A DNA stretch of 64,000 nucleotides. It comes from JAXLVB01 sp046329195. Its GTDB lineage: Bacteria; Bacteroidota; Bacteroidia; Cytophagales; Spirosomataceae. Of the stretch, positions 43,874 through 53,028 are shown piece after piece. The DNA lies in contig JAXLVB010000002.1 in assembly GCA_046329195.1 (NCBI GenBank), forward strand, positions 2,046,001 to 2,110,000. The letters run 5' to 3'. The notes under the pieces were generated by a model. That model was given only the letters and a program-made list of their open reading frames with translations. It ran no database searches and had not been told where the DNA came from. The first letter of the stretch is position 1. Every line of letters starts with the position of its first letter. The translations under genes and the position numbers were made by a program.

Positions 43874-44148
43874 TCTCCTGATAAATTAGGTGTTTTAAAG
43901 CCCTAGCACACCTCTCCTGAGCACCCACCCAAACACAATTGGGAACAATCGCAGCTATTCTAAGGTTAATTACTTGGTTGAACTGTAGTTCGTGGTTCAC
44001 TAAGCATGTCTCCTATCGTTAACACATTGATTACTAGAAAATTGAAAATAATGCCTAGTAGTTGACAAATGATAAGAAAAACTCACAACGATTTCTACAG
44101 ATTCAGAGAGTTATCCATTCAAAACCTACGTTTTTGGCCAGCTTTTGG

Positions 44149-44156
44149 TAACTTTG
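44149..44156 (+). promoter_or_regulatory. -7 element immediately before the YgiQ-family gene
   Basis: TAACTTTG fits TAnnTTTG and ends 4 nt before the ATG, so the transcript would start at or within the start codon. Confidence 0.45.
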
Positions 44157-44160
44157 CACT

Positions 44161-46041
44161 ATGATAACCGTACGAGAAAGACCACTAACACACTGGTTGC
44201 CCATCACTAAAAAAGAAGTGGAACTTCGTGGTTGGGACGAATTAGATGTGATTTTGATTTCGGGCGATGCCTATGTGGACCATCCATCGTTTGGTACAGC
44301 TGTGATTGGGCGTATCATTGAGAGCGAGGGCTTCAAGGTAGGCATTATTCCGCAACCTAACTGGCGAGACGACCTTCGGGATTTTCGAAAAATGGGGCGT
44401 CCCAAGTATTTTTTTGGGGTAACGGCAGGCTGCATGGACTCGATGGTGAATCACTATACGGCCAACAAACGCCGCCGCTCAAACGATAGCTATACCCCCG
44501 GTGGAGAGGCTGGCTTCCGACCCGACTATGCTACCACAGTTTATACCAAAATCCTCAAACAGCTCTACCCCGATGTTCCTGTTCTGATTGGTGGCATCGA
44601 AGCGTCGCTTCGGCGAGTAACGCACTATGATTATTGGGAAGATAAGCTCATGCCTACCATTCTGGAAGACTCCGGCGCCGACTTGCTGGTGTATGGGATG
44701 GGTGAGCAGCCATTGCGAGAAATCTTGCAACTGGTCAAAAGTGGAGTACCACTCCAACAAATCAAAGATGTAAAGCAAATTGCTTACCTCGAAGACAGCC
44801 CCCAAGTACCTACGCATCCCGAATGGGAAACCGTTGCCTTGGCCAGCCACGAGGTATGCCTAAAAGACAAACTCAAATACGCTGCCAATTTTAAGATTGT
44901 AGAGGTAGAGTCTAACAAATGGCAAGCCAACCGCATTGTGCAACAAGTCGGCAAACGCACACTGGTGATTAATCCACCTTTCAAGACCATGGACGAAGCC
45001 GAAATGGACCGTTCGTTTGATCTACCTTATACTCGTTTGCCTCACCCCAAATACAAAAACCGTGGTGCCATTCCTGCCTACGAAATGATTAAGTTTTCGG
45101 TCAATATGCACCGAGGATGTTTTGGAGGTTGTAGTTTTTGTACTATTTCGGCGCACCAGGGCAAATTTGTAGCTTCTCGCTCGGAGGCTTCTATTCTGAA
45201 AGAGGTTGACGAACTCACCCAACACCCCGAGTTTAAGGGGTATATTTCGGATTTGGGTGGCCCATCGGCCAATATGTATCGGATGAAGGGCAAAGACGAG
45301 TCTATCTGTGCTCGTTGTCAAGCCCCCAGCTGTATCAATCCCGTTATTTGCTCTAATTTAGATACCTCCCATACGCCACTAACTGAAATCTATCGCAAGG
45401 TAGATGCCCATCCGGCTGTTAAGAAGGCCTTTGTTGGCTCAGGAATTCGCTATGATTTGTTGGTGGACGATTTTAACAAAAACAACCAAGACGGCAATCA
45501 CGACACCTATATGGAGCAGCTCATCACTCGGCACGTATCTGGGCGGTTGAAAGTAGCCCCAGAGCACACCTCCGATGCTACGCTCAAGGTGATGCGCAAG
45601 CCGTCGTTTAAGTATTTCAAGAAATTCAAGGAGAAGTACGACCAGATTCAGGCTAAACATGGATTGAATCAACCTCTGATTCCGTACTTTATTAGTTCGC
45701 ACCCAGGTTGTCATGAAGAAGACATGGCCAATCTGGCCGCCGAAACCAAAGACCTCGGCTTCAAACTCGAACAAGTACAAGACTTCACCCCTACTCCCAT
45801 GACGGTGGCAGAGGTCATTTACTACACAGGTGTGCACCCTTATACGCTACAGCCGATTTTTACGGCAAAAACCAAAGACGAAAAACAAAACCAACACAAG
45901 TTTTTCTTTTGGTACAAAGACGAATTCAAAGAATGGATTCGTAGCCGCCTAACCAAACTCAAACGCCCCGACTTAGCCAAAAAACTCTTGGGCAATTACC
46001 AACCCAACTACGGCAACGGGCGTGGGAAGAAACGGTGGTAA
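44161..46041 (+). CDS. YgiQ-family radical SAM protein
   Basis: 626 residues. N-terminal family segment LPITKKEVELRGWDELDVIL then SGDAYVDHPSFGTAVIGRII. Radical SAM cluster in VNMHRGCFGGCSFCTISAHQ (CxxxCxxC). Further signatures are YISDLGGPSANMYRM, CARCQAPSCI, RLKVAPEHTSDATLKVMRKP and EQVQDFTPTPMTVAEVIYYT, with a basic tail. The family is widely conserved and of unknown substrate. The start is supported by conservation up to the first residues, and it places the promoter directly before the ATG. Confidence 0.95.
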   Translation: MITVRERPLTHWLPITKKEVELRGWDELDVILISGDAYVDHPSFGTAVIGRIIESEGFKVGIIPQPNWRDDLRDFRKMGRPKYFFGVTAGCMDSMVNHYTANKRRRSNDSYTPGGEAGFRPDYATTVYTKILKQLYPDVPVLIGGIEASLRRVTHYDYWEDKLMPTILEDSGADLLVYGMGEQPLREILQLVKSGVPLQQIKDVKQIAYLEDSPQVPTHPEWETVALASHEVCLKDKLKYAANFKIVEVESNKWQANRIVQQVGKRTLVINPPFKTMDEAEMDRSFDLPYTRLPHPKYKNRGAIPAYEMIKFSVNMHRGCFGGCSFCTISAHQGKFVASRSEASILKEVDELTQHPEFKGYISDLGGPSANMYRMKGKDESICARCQAPSCINPVICSNLDTSHTPLTEIYRKVDAHPAVKKAFVGSGIRYDLLVDDFNKNNQDGNHDTYMEQLITRHVSGRLKVAPEHTSDATLKVMRKPSFKYFKKFKEKYDQIQAKHGLNQPLIPYFISSHPGCHEEDMANLAAETKDLGFKLEQVQDFTPTPMTVAEVIYYTGVHPYTLQPIFTAKTKDEKQNQHKFFFWYKDEFKEWIRSRLTKLKRPDLAKKLLGNYQPNYGNGRGKKRW

Positions 46042-46377
46042 ATATTAGAACAAACCAAAAAATCCTGTTTTGTATTTTCAAAAGTCAGCAACAGAATAAA
46101 AAAACTCCTGAATACCAATTACTTACCTTTTTACATTAGTAATTCTTAAATGAAAAATCATTTAAGAATTACTAATGTAAAAAAGAGTAAATTAGTGCTA
46201 GTTCTCATTATAATGACCATGAGACATAACAAAAATATATATAACTTGAGCTAAAAGGTTTGGAGAAATATATAAAATTGTAGTAATACACACAAAATAT
46301 TTGGAAACATCTTAAATATTTTCCTATTTAAAGCACTTTGTCTGTTTCTCAAACTTTTTGTCTTAATAAAATTTAGC
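46042..46377. other. 336-bp AT-rich region with a long hairpin
   Basis: Contains the 26-bp-stem hairpin at 46128-46183; otherwise markedly AT-rich with no supported ORF. Together with the following gene it differs in base composition from the flanking ygiQ-like and ABC-F genes. Confidence 0.5.
46128..46183. repeat. Perfect 26-bp inverted repeat on an AAAA loop
   Basis: The left arm starts TTTTTACATTAGTAATTC (46128) and ends TTAAATGA (46153). The right arm (46158-46183) is its exact complement. It is AT-rich, so unlike the GC-rich terminators elsewhere. It may terminate ygiQ transcription or be a miniature palindromic insertion. Confidence 0.75.
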
Positions 46378-46923
46378 ATGATTATGTTTAGGGTATCTCT
46401 TATTGTATCATTTATATTGTTGAGCAAATTTGTTTTCTCACAAGCAGGTATTGATCTCCAAAATGGCAAATCTGTTGTTTATGAAGATTTTGAATATGGT
46501 TTCGACTTTGATCGAAAAAAAGAAAGAAAATCTCTACTTTCTACAAAAGAATTTGAAGAGTATGAAGTAACTGTTTTTGTAAAAAATCGTAAAAAAAGTG
46601 ATTGGTTACGTTTCGTATATTCGGATGGCCACAAAATTTTATGTGATTTTCTTGCAGATTTTAGTTGTTTTAATGCTATCGAAAAGAATGGTTTCTCGAC
46701 TAGCGTAGTACTTTATGGGAAACCTAAGGTCGTTCCTTATACTCAAAAAGAATTCAACACTATTTACTTCAGTAACGTGCCAATAGTTTTTGGCACTTAT
46801 AAAAAACAAGAACTATTGATTGGTTACGAATTGCTTCAAAACGATGTAGTAACTGCAACTATTAAAGTTCTAGTAAAAAAAGGTGATGTTCCACTTTTCA
46901 AAGTAAAACCTTATGGTCGATAA
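46378..46923 (+). CDS. Orphan secreted protein in an AT-rich patch
   Basis: 181 residues with signal peptide (FRVSLIVSFILLSKFVFSQA). The mature part is beta-rich with EEYEVTVFVKNRKKSDWLRF, VVLYGKPKVVPYTQKEFN and VVTATIKVLVKKGDVPLFKV. No family recognised. Codon use is A/T-ending throughout, unlike the neighbours, suggesting recent acquisition or relaxed selection. The start could be 46378 or 46384. Confidence 0.65.
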   Translation: MIMFRVSLIVSFILLSKFVFSQAGIDLQNGKSVVYEDFEYGFDFDRKKERKSLLSTKEFEEYEVTVFVKNRKKSDWLRFVYSDGHKILCDFLADFSCFNAIEKNGFSTSVVLYGKPKVVPYTQKEFNTIYFSNVPIVFGTYKKQELLIGYELLQNDVVTATIKVLVKKGDVPLFKVKPYGR

Positions 46924-47040
46924 TTTTATGCTCGTTATCAATAGTCTCCCACAAAGCTTTCTGAAATAGAGACTTAAAAAACTTTGATAATAACATGAAT
47001 AAATCTTATTGATTGCTTAATGCTTAAACAAAAATCATTT

Positions 47041-47085
47041 AAAAACGCAAAAGGGCTCGGAAATTCCGAGCCCTTTTGCGTTTTT
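47041..47085. terminator. Bidirectional terminator overlapping the ABC-F stop codon
   Basis: AAAAACGCAAAAGGGCTCGG plus AA (47041-47062) pairs exactly with 47064-47085, a 22-bp stem. It overlaps the last bases of the minus-strand ABC-F gene (stop at 47084-47086), so the stop codon is inside the stem. Confidence 0.9.
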
Positions 47086-48706
47086 AATATCCGTATAGTT
47101 CTAATTTTTGAGCCTTCACTCGTTCGTCAGTTATGTAGTCGTCGAAGGTCATAAGTTTGTCAATGATCCCGTTTGGTGTTAGTTCGATGATTCGGTTGGC
47201 AACGGTTTGGGTCAACTGGTGGTCACGGCTGGTGAATAGCATCACACCGGTGAAGTCATTCATCCCGTTGTTGAGCGCTGTAATAGATTCCAAGTCAAGG
47301 TGGTTGGTGGGTTCATCAAAAATGACCACGTTGGCACCCGACAACATCATACGGCTAAACATACAGCGTTGTTTCTCACCTCCTGACAATACGGTACATT
47401 TTTTGAGTGCCTCCTCGCCCGAAAACAACATCCGTCCCAAAAAGCTCCGCACAAACGTCTCGTCTTTTTCGGTAGAATATTGGCGCAGCCAATCTACCAA
47501 GTTGAGGCTATCATCAGAGAAGTATTTGCCGTTGTCGTTGGGCAGATAGCTAGGTGTAATGGTCACACCCCAGTCAAATTTGCCCGTTGTCGGCTGGCGT
47601 TCTCCCATCAGAATATCAAAGAAAGCCGTAATAGCCAGTGCATCTCTACTGAGCACGGCCACTTTGTCTTTGCGCCCCAACTTAAACGACACGTCCTTAA
47701 ACAGCACCGTGCCGTCTTCAAGTGTATAGCTCAGGTTCTCCGCATTCAAAATCTGGTCACCTACTTCACGCTCAGGCTTAAAGCTAATAAATGGATAGCG
47801 TCGAGACGAAGGCTTAATGTCTTCTACTTTTAGTTTTTCCAACATTTTCTGACGAGCCGTCGCTTGACGAGACTTAGCCACGTTGGCAGCAAAACGTCGG
47901 ATAAATTCTTCTAATTCTTTCCGTTTTTCTTCTGATTTCTTATTCTGGTCGGAGCGTTGCTTAGCAGCCAACTGGCTTGACTCGTACCAGAAGGTATAGT
48001 TGCCACCATAAAGCTGGATTTTACCGAAATCTAAGTCAGCTATGTAGGTACATACGTTGTCTAAGAAGTGACGGTCGTGGGAGACGATGATAACCGTATT
48101 TTTAAAGTTTTGAAGAAACTCTTCCAACCACATCACCGACTCCAAGTCGAGGTTGTTGGTAGGTTCGTCCAGAAGTAGAATATCTGGGTTACCAAAAAGT
48201 GCTTGAGCCAACAACACCTTCACTTTTTCGTCGGCGTTGAGGTCTTGCATCATCATGTAGTGGCGGTCTTCTTTCACCCCTACACCACTCAATAGCGCCG
48301 CAGCGTCTGATTCTGCTTCCCATCCGTTTAGTTCGGCAAACTCGGCTTCCAAATCAGCCGCACGGTTACCGTCTTCTTCGGTAAAGTCTTCTTTAAGATA
48401 AATAGCGTCTTTCTCTACCATGATGTTGTAAAGACGCTCATGGCCCATCATCACCGTTTGCAACACCGTATATTCATCGTAGGCGTTTTGGTTCTGTTTG
48501 AGCACCGACATCCGCTCGCCTGGGTCTAACGTGATAGAGCCCGTTGTGGGTTCTAACTCGCCCGCCAAAATCTTTACAAACGTTGACTTACCAGCCCCAT
48601 TGGCACCAATCAGACCAAATACGTTGCCGGGGGTAAATTTGAGGTTTACTTCGTCGAAGAGGACACGCTTCCCAAAGCGAAGCGAAATGTTAGATACAGA
48701 AAGCAT
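47084..48706 (-). CDS. ABC-F family ATPase (YbiT-like)
   Basis: 540 residues from MLSVSNISLRFGKRVLF; the longer frame upstream adds a non-conserved leader. Two ABC cassettes: Walker A GLIGANGAGKSTFVKILAG, then a signature region, Walker B DILLLDEPTNNLDLESVMWL and HDRHFLDNVCTYIADLD; a charged linker helix (RSDQNKKSEEKRKELEEFIR). In the second cassette the nucleotide loop is changed (KVAVLSRDALAITAFFDILM instead of GxxGxGKS) while CTVLSGGEKQRCMFSRMML and VVIFDEPTNHLDLESITAL are intact. ABC-F proteins work on ribosomes. Confidence 0.92.
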   Translation of the reverse strand: MLSVSNISLRFGKRVLFDEVNLKFTPGNVFGLIGANGAGKSTFVKILAGELEPTTGSITLDPGERMSVLKQNQNAYDEYTVLQTVMMGHERLYNIMVEKDAIYLKEDFTEEDGNRAADLEAEFAELNGWEAESDAAALLSGVGVKEDRHYMMMQDLNADEKVKVLLAQALFGNPDILLLDEPTNNLDLESVMWLEEFLQNFKNTVIIVSHDRHFLDNVCTYIADLDFGKIQLYGGNYTFWYESSQLAAKQRSDQNKKSEEKRKELEEFIRRFAANVAKSRQATARQKMLEKLKVEDIKPSSRRYPFISFKPEREVGDQILNAENLSYTLEDGTVLFKDVSFKLGRKDKVAVLSRDALAITAFFDILMGERQPTTGKFDWGVTITPSYLPNDNGKYFSDDSLNLVDWLRQYSTEKDETFVRSFLGRMLFSGEEALKKCTVLSGGEKQRCMFSRMMLSGANVVIFDEPTNHLDLESITALNNGMNDFTGVMLFTSRDHQLTQTVANRIIELTPNGIIDKLMTFDDYITDERVKAQKLELYGY

Positions 48707-48733
48707 TAGGTTGTGAATCAAGTTTCGAACTGC

Positions 48734-48741
48734 AAAGGTAC
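48734..48741 (-). promoter_or_regulatory. -7 element of the ABC-F gene
   Basis: Minus-strand TACCTTTG fits TAnnTTTG and lies 27 nt before the chosen ATG, supporting that start. Confidence 0.5.
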
Positions 48742-48910
48742 AGAAAGTATTGGTTTGTTGCCGCTTAAAAGCCAATATCCGCCGCCATACCGTTATTATT
48801 TTTCAAGAATTGATACCTTGAACTTTCAAAAATTCTATCTTTACCTAATACCCATCACAAAACATTACTCATTACTTGAAGCGCATCGTTGAGTACTGAC
48901 TATTCTCGGT

Positions 48911-48928
48911 AATTTTTACGTAAAAATT
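48911..48928. promoter_or_regulatory. 18-bp perfect palindrome overlapping the -33 region
   Basis: AATTTTTACGTAAAAATT is fully symmetric and its right end shares the first two bases of the -33 TTG at 48927-48929. That is a good place for a repressor operator. Confidence 0.5.
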
Positions 48929-48957
48929 GGCAAAACACAAGTCCACGCCTATTTTTG
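48927..48957 (+). promoter_or_regulatory. Promoter of the NUDIX gene
   Basis: TTG (48927-48929), 20-nt spacer, TATTTTTG (48950-48957). Full consensus match. The TTG inside the -7 box opens the longest ORF but cannot be the start codon if this is the promoter. Confidence 0.65.
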
Positions 48958-48996
48958 CAACCCCTTTTTAAAAAAGGCCATTCATCAACCTCTACA

Positions 48997-49488
48997 ATGC
49001 CCATGACCCCAGCTCGTGAAGAAGCCATAGCCCAGTACGGAAATCAGCTTAGAGTGCGGGTATGCGGTATCTTGGTTGAAGACAACCAAATGCTCCTGAT
49101 CAAGCACCAAGCGGTTTTAGAAGCAGGTGTGTATTGGTCGCCGCCGGGGGGAGGTGTTCAATTTGGGGAATCGGCTCGGGAGGCGCTATGTCGAGAGTTT
49201 TTAGAAGAAACTCATCTACAAATTGAGGTCGTTAAGTTGTTGTTTGTGAATCAGTTTTTGCGCCCTCCGCTCCATGCCATTGAGTTGTATTTTGAGGTAA
49301 AACGTCTTAATGGCTCCGAACAACTGGGCTCTGACCCAGAGTTGTCAAACCAATTGATGGAGGCAGTAGTGTGGTTGACATGGCCCGAAATCGAAGCCTT
49401 ATCACGTTCTGAAAAAGCCAGTTTTTTGAGTAGATGCCGTACAATGGCTGATGTTTTTAGTCAAACTGGTTACTACGACGAAGATTAG
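48997..49488 (+). CDS. NUDIX hydrolase
   Basis: About 163 residues from ATG 48997 (or 49003). The NUDIX box is GGGVQFGESAREALCREF followed by LEETHL; the usual Gly near the end of the box is His, while the metal-binding RExxEE is intact. Preceded by a strand (VRVCGILVEDNQMLLIKHQ) and WSPPGGG. It hydrolyses nucleoside-diphosphate-linked compounds; specificity is unknown. Its promoter and palindromic site suggest regulated expression. Confidence 0.88.
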   Translation: MPMTPAREEAIAQYGNQLRVRVCGILVEDNQMLLIKHQAVLEAGVYWSPPGGGVQFGESAREALCREFLEETHLQIEVVKLLFVNQFLRPPLHAIELYFEVKRLNGSEQLGSDPELSNQLMEAVVWLTWPEIEALSRSEKASFLSRCRTMADVFSQTGYYDED

Positions 49489-49623
49489 TGTTGTTAATTT
49501 TTTACAGATAACTAATTGACTAACAACACCTTGAAAAGTAAAATTTCACTAAAAAACCAATGAATTGGTTGTTTTCTTAGAAAAAATATTATTTTGCATA
49601 GCCAATAGAAAAAATCCCTAAAC

Positions 49624-50484
49624 TTGGAAACAGTTTTACAAACTAAAATCAGCCCGACATACTTCTTTCGAGACGAACGCTTCAGCCTATCCATGACCGA
49701 CCGTTGTCATTTGCTGGTGGAGCTTACGCCACAATCATTCCGATTGGCGGTGGTCGAAAAAGACGCTCGTCAGTGTATGTGGCTCGAAGAATACCAGTGG
49801 GCACAAGCCCCCAACGAAACCAAGGCGCTGGAAGACCTACAGGCCATTGTGAGCGGCCATGCGTTTTTAGGAAAGGGCTTTTGGCAGTCGGTTCGGGCTA
49901 CGGTTATGAACCAGTCGTTTACGCTGATTCCGACGCCTCTGTTCCGCCGAGAATATGCAGCTCGCTATCTGTACTTGGCTCGTGGTTCGCAGATTTCGGC
50001 TCAGGAAGAAGTTCATTATTACGAACACACTCAATTAGGTGCAGTTAATGTATTTAGCGTAGAGCGCTCGGTCATGGACTGGCTGTTGGATTTGTATCCG
50101 TTTCAGGAAATTACACTGACGCACCAAACCAGTGCACTAATCGAAAACGCTCGGCGTGAGTCAGTTCCCCATCTATACATCGAAAAAGAAGCCTTTACCT
50201 TGGTGTATGCGCCCAATGGGCAGTTGAAATACTGCAATCGGTTTCAGGGCAAAAATGTGTCTGATTTGGTTTATTTTGTGTTGTTTGCCTTGAATGAAGT
50301 CGGCCTCGACCCCAGCGAAGCTCGATTGCTGTTGTATGGACAGGTAGAATGGGATAGTGAATTGACCCTTGAATTGGGGAAATATATACCCCATTTGGAG
50401 CTTGGTCAAACCATTACCACCCTTACAGTACCAGATGGAGCCACGTATCGGTATGCCAGTTTACTTGGCACAGTTGCTGTTTAG
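49624..50484 (+). CDS. DUF3822 family protein
   Basis: 286 residues. Family features: FFRDERFSLSMTDRCHLLVE, RATVMNQSFTLIPTPLFRRE, EEVHYYEHTQLGAVNVFSVE and HLYIEKEAFTLVYAPNGQLK. The fold resembles the actin/ASKHA-like pilus protein type, and the family is Bacteroidota-specific and found beside coaD, as here. The frame opens with TTG at 49624; the first Met (49693) would cut into the conserved FFRDERFSL segment, so the TTG start is kept. Confidence 0.82.
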   Translation: METVLQTKISPTYFFRDERFSLSMTDRCHLLVELTPQSFRLAVVEKDARQCMWLEEYQWAQAPNETKALEDLQAIVSGHAFLGKGFWQSVRATVMNQSFTLIPTPLFRREYAARYLYLARGSQISAQEEVHYYEHTQLGAVNVFSVERSVMDWLLDLYPFQEITLTHQTSALIENARRESVPHLYIEKEAFTLVYAPNGQLKYCNRFQGKNVSDLVYFVLFALNEVGLDPSEARLLLYGQVEWDSELTLELGKYIPHLELGQTITTLTVPDGATYRYASLLGTVAV

Positions 50485-50546
50485 GACGACTTATCTAATC
50501 AGTTTTAGCTAATCATCATTGACCGATTTTCTAACCGCTGAATTAA

Positions 50547-51005
50547 ATGCCTCGTATAGCCCTTTTTCCAGGCTCATTCGATCCTTTTACCAAAGGACAC
50601 GAAGACATTGTATTGCGTGCTTTAAAACTTTTTGACGAAGTCATCATTGGGATTGGCAGCAATGCAAACAAAAAACGGTACTTCCCTTTAGAAGTCATGA
50701 CGGCGTGTATCGAGGAAACCTTTAAGGATTTACCTGTAAAGGTAGTTGCATACGATAACCTTACGGCTATTGTAGCACGTGACCATCAGGCTAACTTCTT
50801 GCTGCGAGGCTTACGAAATACAACGGATTTTGAATACGAAAACTCTATTTCGCAGGTAAACCGTTATCTCGTTGATAATTTAGAAACGGTATTTTTGATT
50901 ACTTCACCTCATTTAGCTCCTATCAGTTCGAGTATCGTGCGGGATTTGCACCGCTATGGAGCCAGTGTGGAGGCATATTTGCCGTATAAGTTACCAGAAA
51001 TCTAA
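50547..51005 (+). CDS. coaD: Phosphopantetheine adenylyltransferase
   Basis: 152 residues. Makes dephospho-CoA from ATP and 4'-phosphopantetheine, the penultimate CoA step. The nucleotidyltransferase motif is FPGSFDPFTKGHEDI with Thr15 and His18. Also RGLRNTTDFEYENSISQVNR and the closing ISSSIVRDL. Length is slightly short of E. coli but normal for the phylum. It follows DUF3822 by 62 nt and probably shares its transcript. Confidence 0.97.
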   Translation: MPRIALFPGSFDPFTKGHEDIVLRALKLFDEVIIGIGSNANKKRYFPLEVMTACIEETFKDLPVKVVAYDNLTAIVARDHQANFLLRGLRNTTDFEYENSISQVNRYLVDNLETVFLITSPHLAPISSSIVRDLHRYGASVEAYLPYKLPEI

Positions 51006-51008
51006 GTA

Positions 51009-51695
51009 TTACATTGCCTTCTCTGAAGCATAATAATGCTCAAATACATACCGTATAGAGCTATACGAGTTCTTTAAGGCATTTTGTACTTCTTTTCGGG
51101 TCATCCAGCGGATGTCTTCAATATCCTCTTCCTCCTGGGGTACCATTGCTGAATCATCTTTACAGATCATCTGATACCATTTGGTTCGCTTCAAAATCCG
51201 GCTGTTATTGTGTGTATAGGTATGCCAAGTGGTGCAAATTTTTTCGCCTCGCTCTACAATCACACCCGTTTCTTCTTCAATCTCACGCACAGCGGCTTCT
51301 TTAGAGCGCTCACCTTCGTCTAATTTTCCTTTGGGCAAATCCCAACGCTTGAGGCGGTAAATCAATAATACTTTGTCGCCTTTGCTAACTACTCCTCCTG
51401 CCGCTTTGATGATTTGATAATATTTTTTCACTCGGCTTTCAGCAGTTTTCTGATTACCCACAATGAGCGTGATAGATTGCAACTCTGGAACATACGCATC
51501 ATGCAAGATAGCAAATACTCGGTCGAGCGTGACGGCACTTACATTGAGTACCAACACGTGTCCTTGAAAATGCTCTTTCTTAATTACCTGCAATCGTGCG
51601 TCAACAACTACGTCATAATCAGTCTGTTGAGTAAAGCGTGCTTTGGTGATAGAATCCTTGAAACTGACAGGACGGTCATCAACGAAGATAGTCAT
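51009..51695 (-). CDS. NUDIX hydrolase with N-terminal extension
   Basis: 228 residues. The first 100 form a separate domain of unknown role (TIFVDDRPVSFKDSITKARF). The NUDIX domain has AAGGVVSKGDKVLLIYRLKR and a canonical box (GKLDEGERSKEAAVREIE then EETGV). WHTYTHNNSRILKRTKWYQM follows. Substrate could be a diadenosine or pyrophosphorylated compound. It ends 3 nt from coaD on the opposite strand. Confidence 0.88.
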   Translation of the reverse strand: MTIFVDDRPVSFKDSITKARFTQQTDYDVVVDARLQVIKKEHFQGHVLVLNVSAVTLDRVFAILHDAYVPELQSITLIVGNQKTAESRVKKYYQIIKAAGGVVSKGDKVLLIYRLKRWDLPKGKLDEGERSKEAAVREIEEETGVIVERGEKICTTWHTYTHNNSRILKRTKWYQMICKDDSAMVPQEEEDIEDIRWMTRKEVQNALKNSYSSIRYVFEHYYASEKAM

Positions 51696-51734
51696 CTTAG
51701 GTTAGGCAATCGTAAACGATTTCTTATTTAGAAA

Positions 51735-51742
51735 CAAAGTTA
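51735..51742 (-). promoter_or_regulatory. -7 element of the second NUDIX gene
   Basis: Minus-strand TAACTTTG fits TAnnTTTG, 39 nt before the ATG. No -33 TTG at the usual spacing. Confidence 0.45.
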
Positions 51743-51892
51743 CAAAGTCTTTGACGAAATTTGTAGTTTCTGTCCAATTTAGCCCGATACTTCTTGAAAA
51801 GTTTCTGGGTTTGAGGGCAAAAGTCATTGTTTGTACTCTAATAAAATATGTAATTTCGCTCTGTGAAACTGAAAGATTGGCAACGACATACC

Positions 51893-52999
51893 ATGAAGGA
51901 GATTAAGCAGATTTTGGAAGCTTATGAGCAATTGGATTTTTCCAATCATAAGGCGGCCTTAGCCACTGTTGTTCGGGTTGAAGGTTCTTCTTATCGGCGT
52001 ACAGGCGCTCGCATGTTGGTAAGTGATAGTGGCGAATGGGTGGGTGGCATCAGTGGTGGGTGCCTCGAAGGCGACGCCCTCAAACGAGCCCGCTTAGCGA
52101 TGGAAAAAGGCAAGGCCACCTTAGTTACCTACGATACTACTGACGACGACCCTTACCAAATTGGAGTAGGACTGGGCTGTAACGGTATCATTGATGTATT
52201 ACTAACGCCCCTAAATCCTTCTAGCGAAAACCCAGTCTCGCTTCTGAAAGACTGTCCAGCACAGCGTGAGCCTAACGTTATTTTGACACTGACAGGCATT
52301 AAAGGAACTATAGCTGGCATCGAGCTGGGGCAGGCATTTCGGTATGATAACCAAGCTCATTTTACACAACAATTTCCACTCCAAGACCTTACTAATCAGA
52401 TTGTTGCTGATATTGAAACTGCTCTCAAAAATGACAAATCCGTATCTCAGACTTATTCTCTGCCAGAGGCTGAACTGACCTTTTTTATAGAAGTATTGCC
52501 CCCCGCTATTCACTTGGCTTTGTTTGGTGGAAGTTACGACGTATATCCAATGGTGCGGTTGGCTAAAGAAGTGGGCTGGAAAGTGAGTGTATTTTGTAAT
52601 ACTCAAAAAGTACACAAGTCGCTATTTGAGCAGGCAGACCACGTGCTACCCAAAGAAGCCGATTTGAACGTAGATGCCTACACGGCAGCCATTTTGATGG
52701 CTCACGACTACGAGACAGACTATAAAAATCTGCATCGGCTGCTGGCAACGCCCGTCACCTATATTGGTTTGTTGGGGCCTCGGAAGCGTACCGAAAAGAT
52801 GCTGACTCGTGCCACAGAAGAAGGCAGACCCTTGTCTGCACAAGCTTTAGACCGAATGATGAGCCCAGTTGGGTTAGATACAGGTGCCTCTACGCCCGAA
52901 GAAATTGCCGTATCAGCCATTGCAGAAATCCGAGCACATTTTTCAGGTCGTAGCGGTGGTAGGCTTCGCCTTCGTCAAAAACCTATTTATGAAGCTTGA
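51893..52999 (+). CDS. XdhC/CoxI family protein
   Basis: About 368 residues from ATG 51893; an in-frame GTG at 51863 is less likely. N-terminal XdhC domain: ATVVRVEGSSYRRTGARMLV, WVGGISGGCLEGDALKRARL, YQIGVGLGCNGIIDVLL. C-terminal Rossmann domain: HLALFGGSYDVYPMVRLAKE, AAILMAHDYETDYKNLHRLL, YIGLLGPRKRTEKML, and the end motif SPVGLDTGASTPEEIAVSAI. Family members sulfurate and insert molybdenum cofactor into xanthine-dehydrogenase-type enzymes. No molybdoenzyme is in the window. Confidence 0.92.
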   Translation: MKEIKQILEAYEQLDFSNHKAALATVVRVEGSSYRRTGARMLVSDSGEWVGGISGGCLEGDALKRARLAMEKGKATLVTYDTTDDDPYQIGVGLGCNGIIDVLLTPLNPSSENPVSLLKDCPAQREPNVILTLTGIKGTIAGIELGQAFRYDNQAHFTQQFPLQDLTNQIVADIETALKNDKSVSQTYSLPEAELTFFIEVLPPAIHLALFGGSYDVYPMVRLAKEVGWKVSVFCNTQKVHKSLFEQADHVLPKEADLNVDAYTAAILMAHDYETDYKNLHRLLATPVTYIGLLGPRKRTEKMLTRATEEGRPLSAQALDRMMSPVGLDTGASTPEEIAVSAIAEIRAHFSGRSGGRLRLRQKPIYEA

Positions 53000-53028
53000 T
53001 CAGCCTTGGGGTACTCTGAAGAAATCTT

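Noticed and set aside
48955..48996. TTG start extending the first NUDIX protein by 14 residues
   Set aside because: The TTG is part of the -7 promoter box, so it would not be in the mRNA as a usable start.
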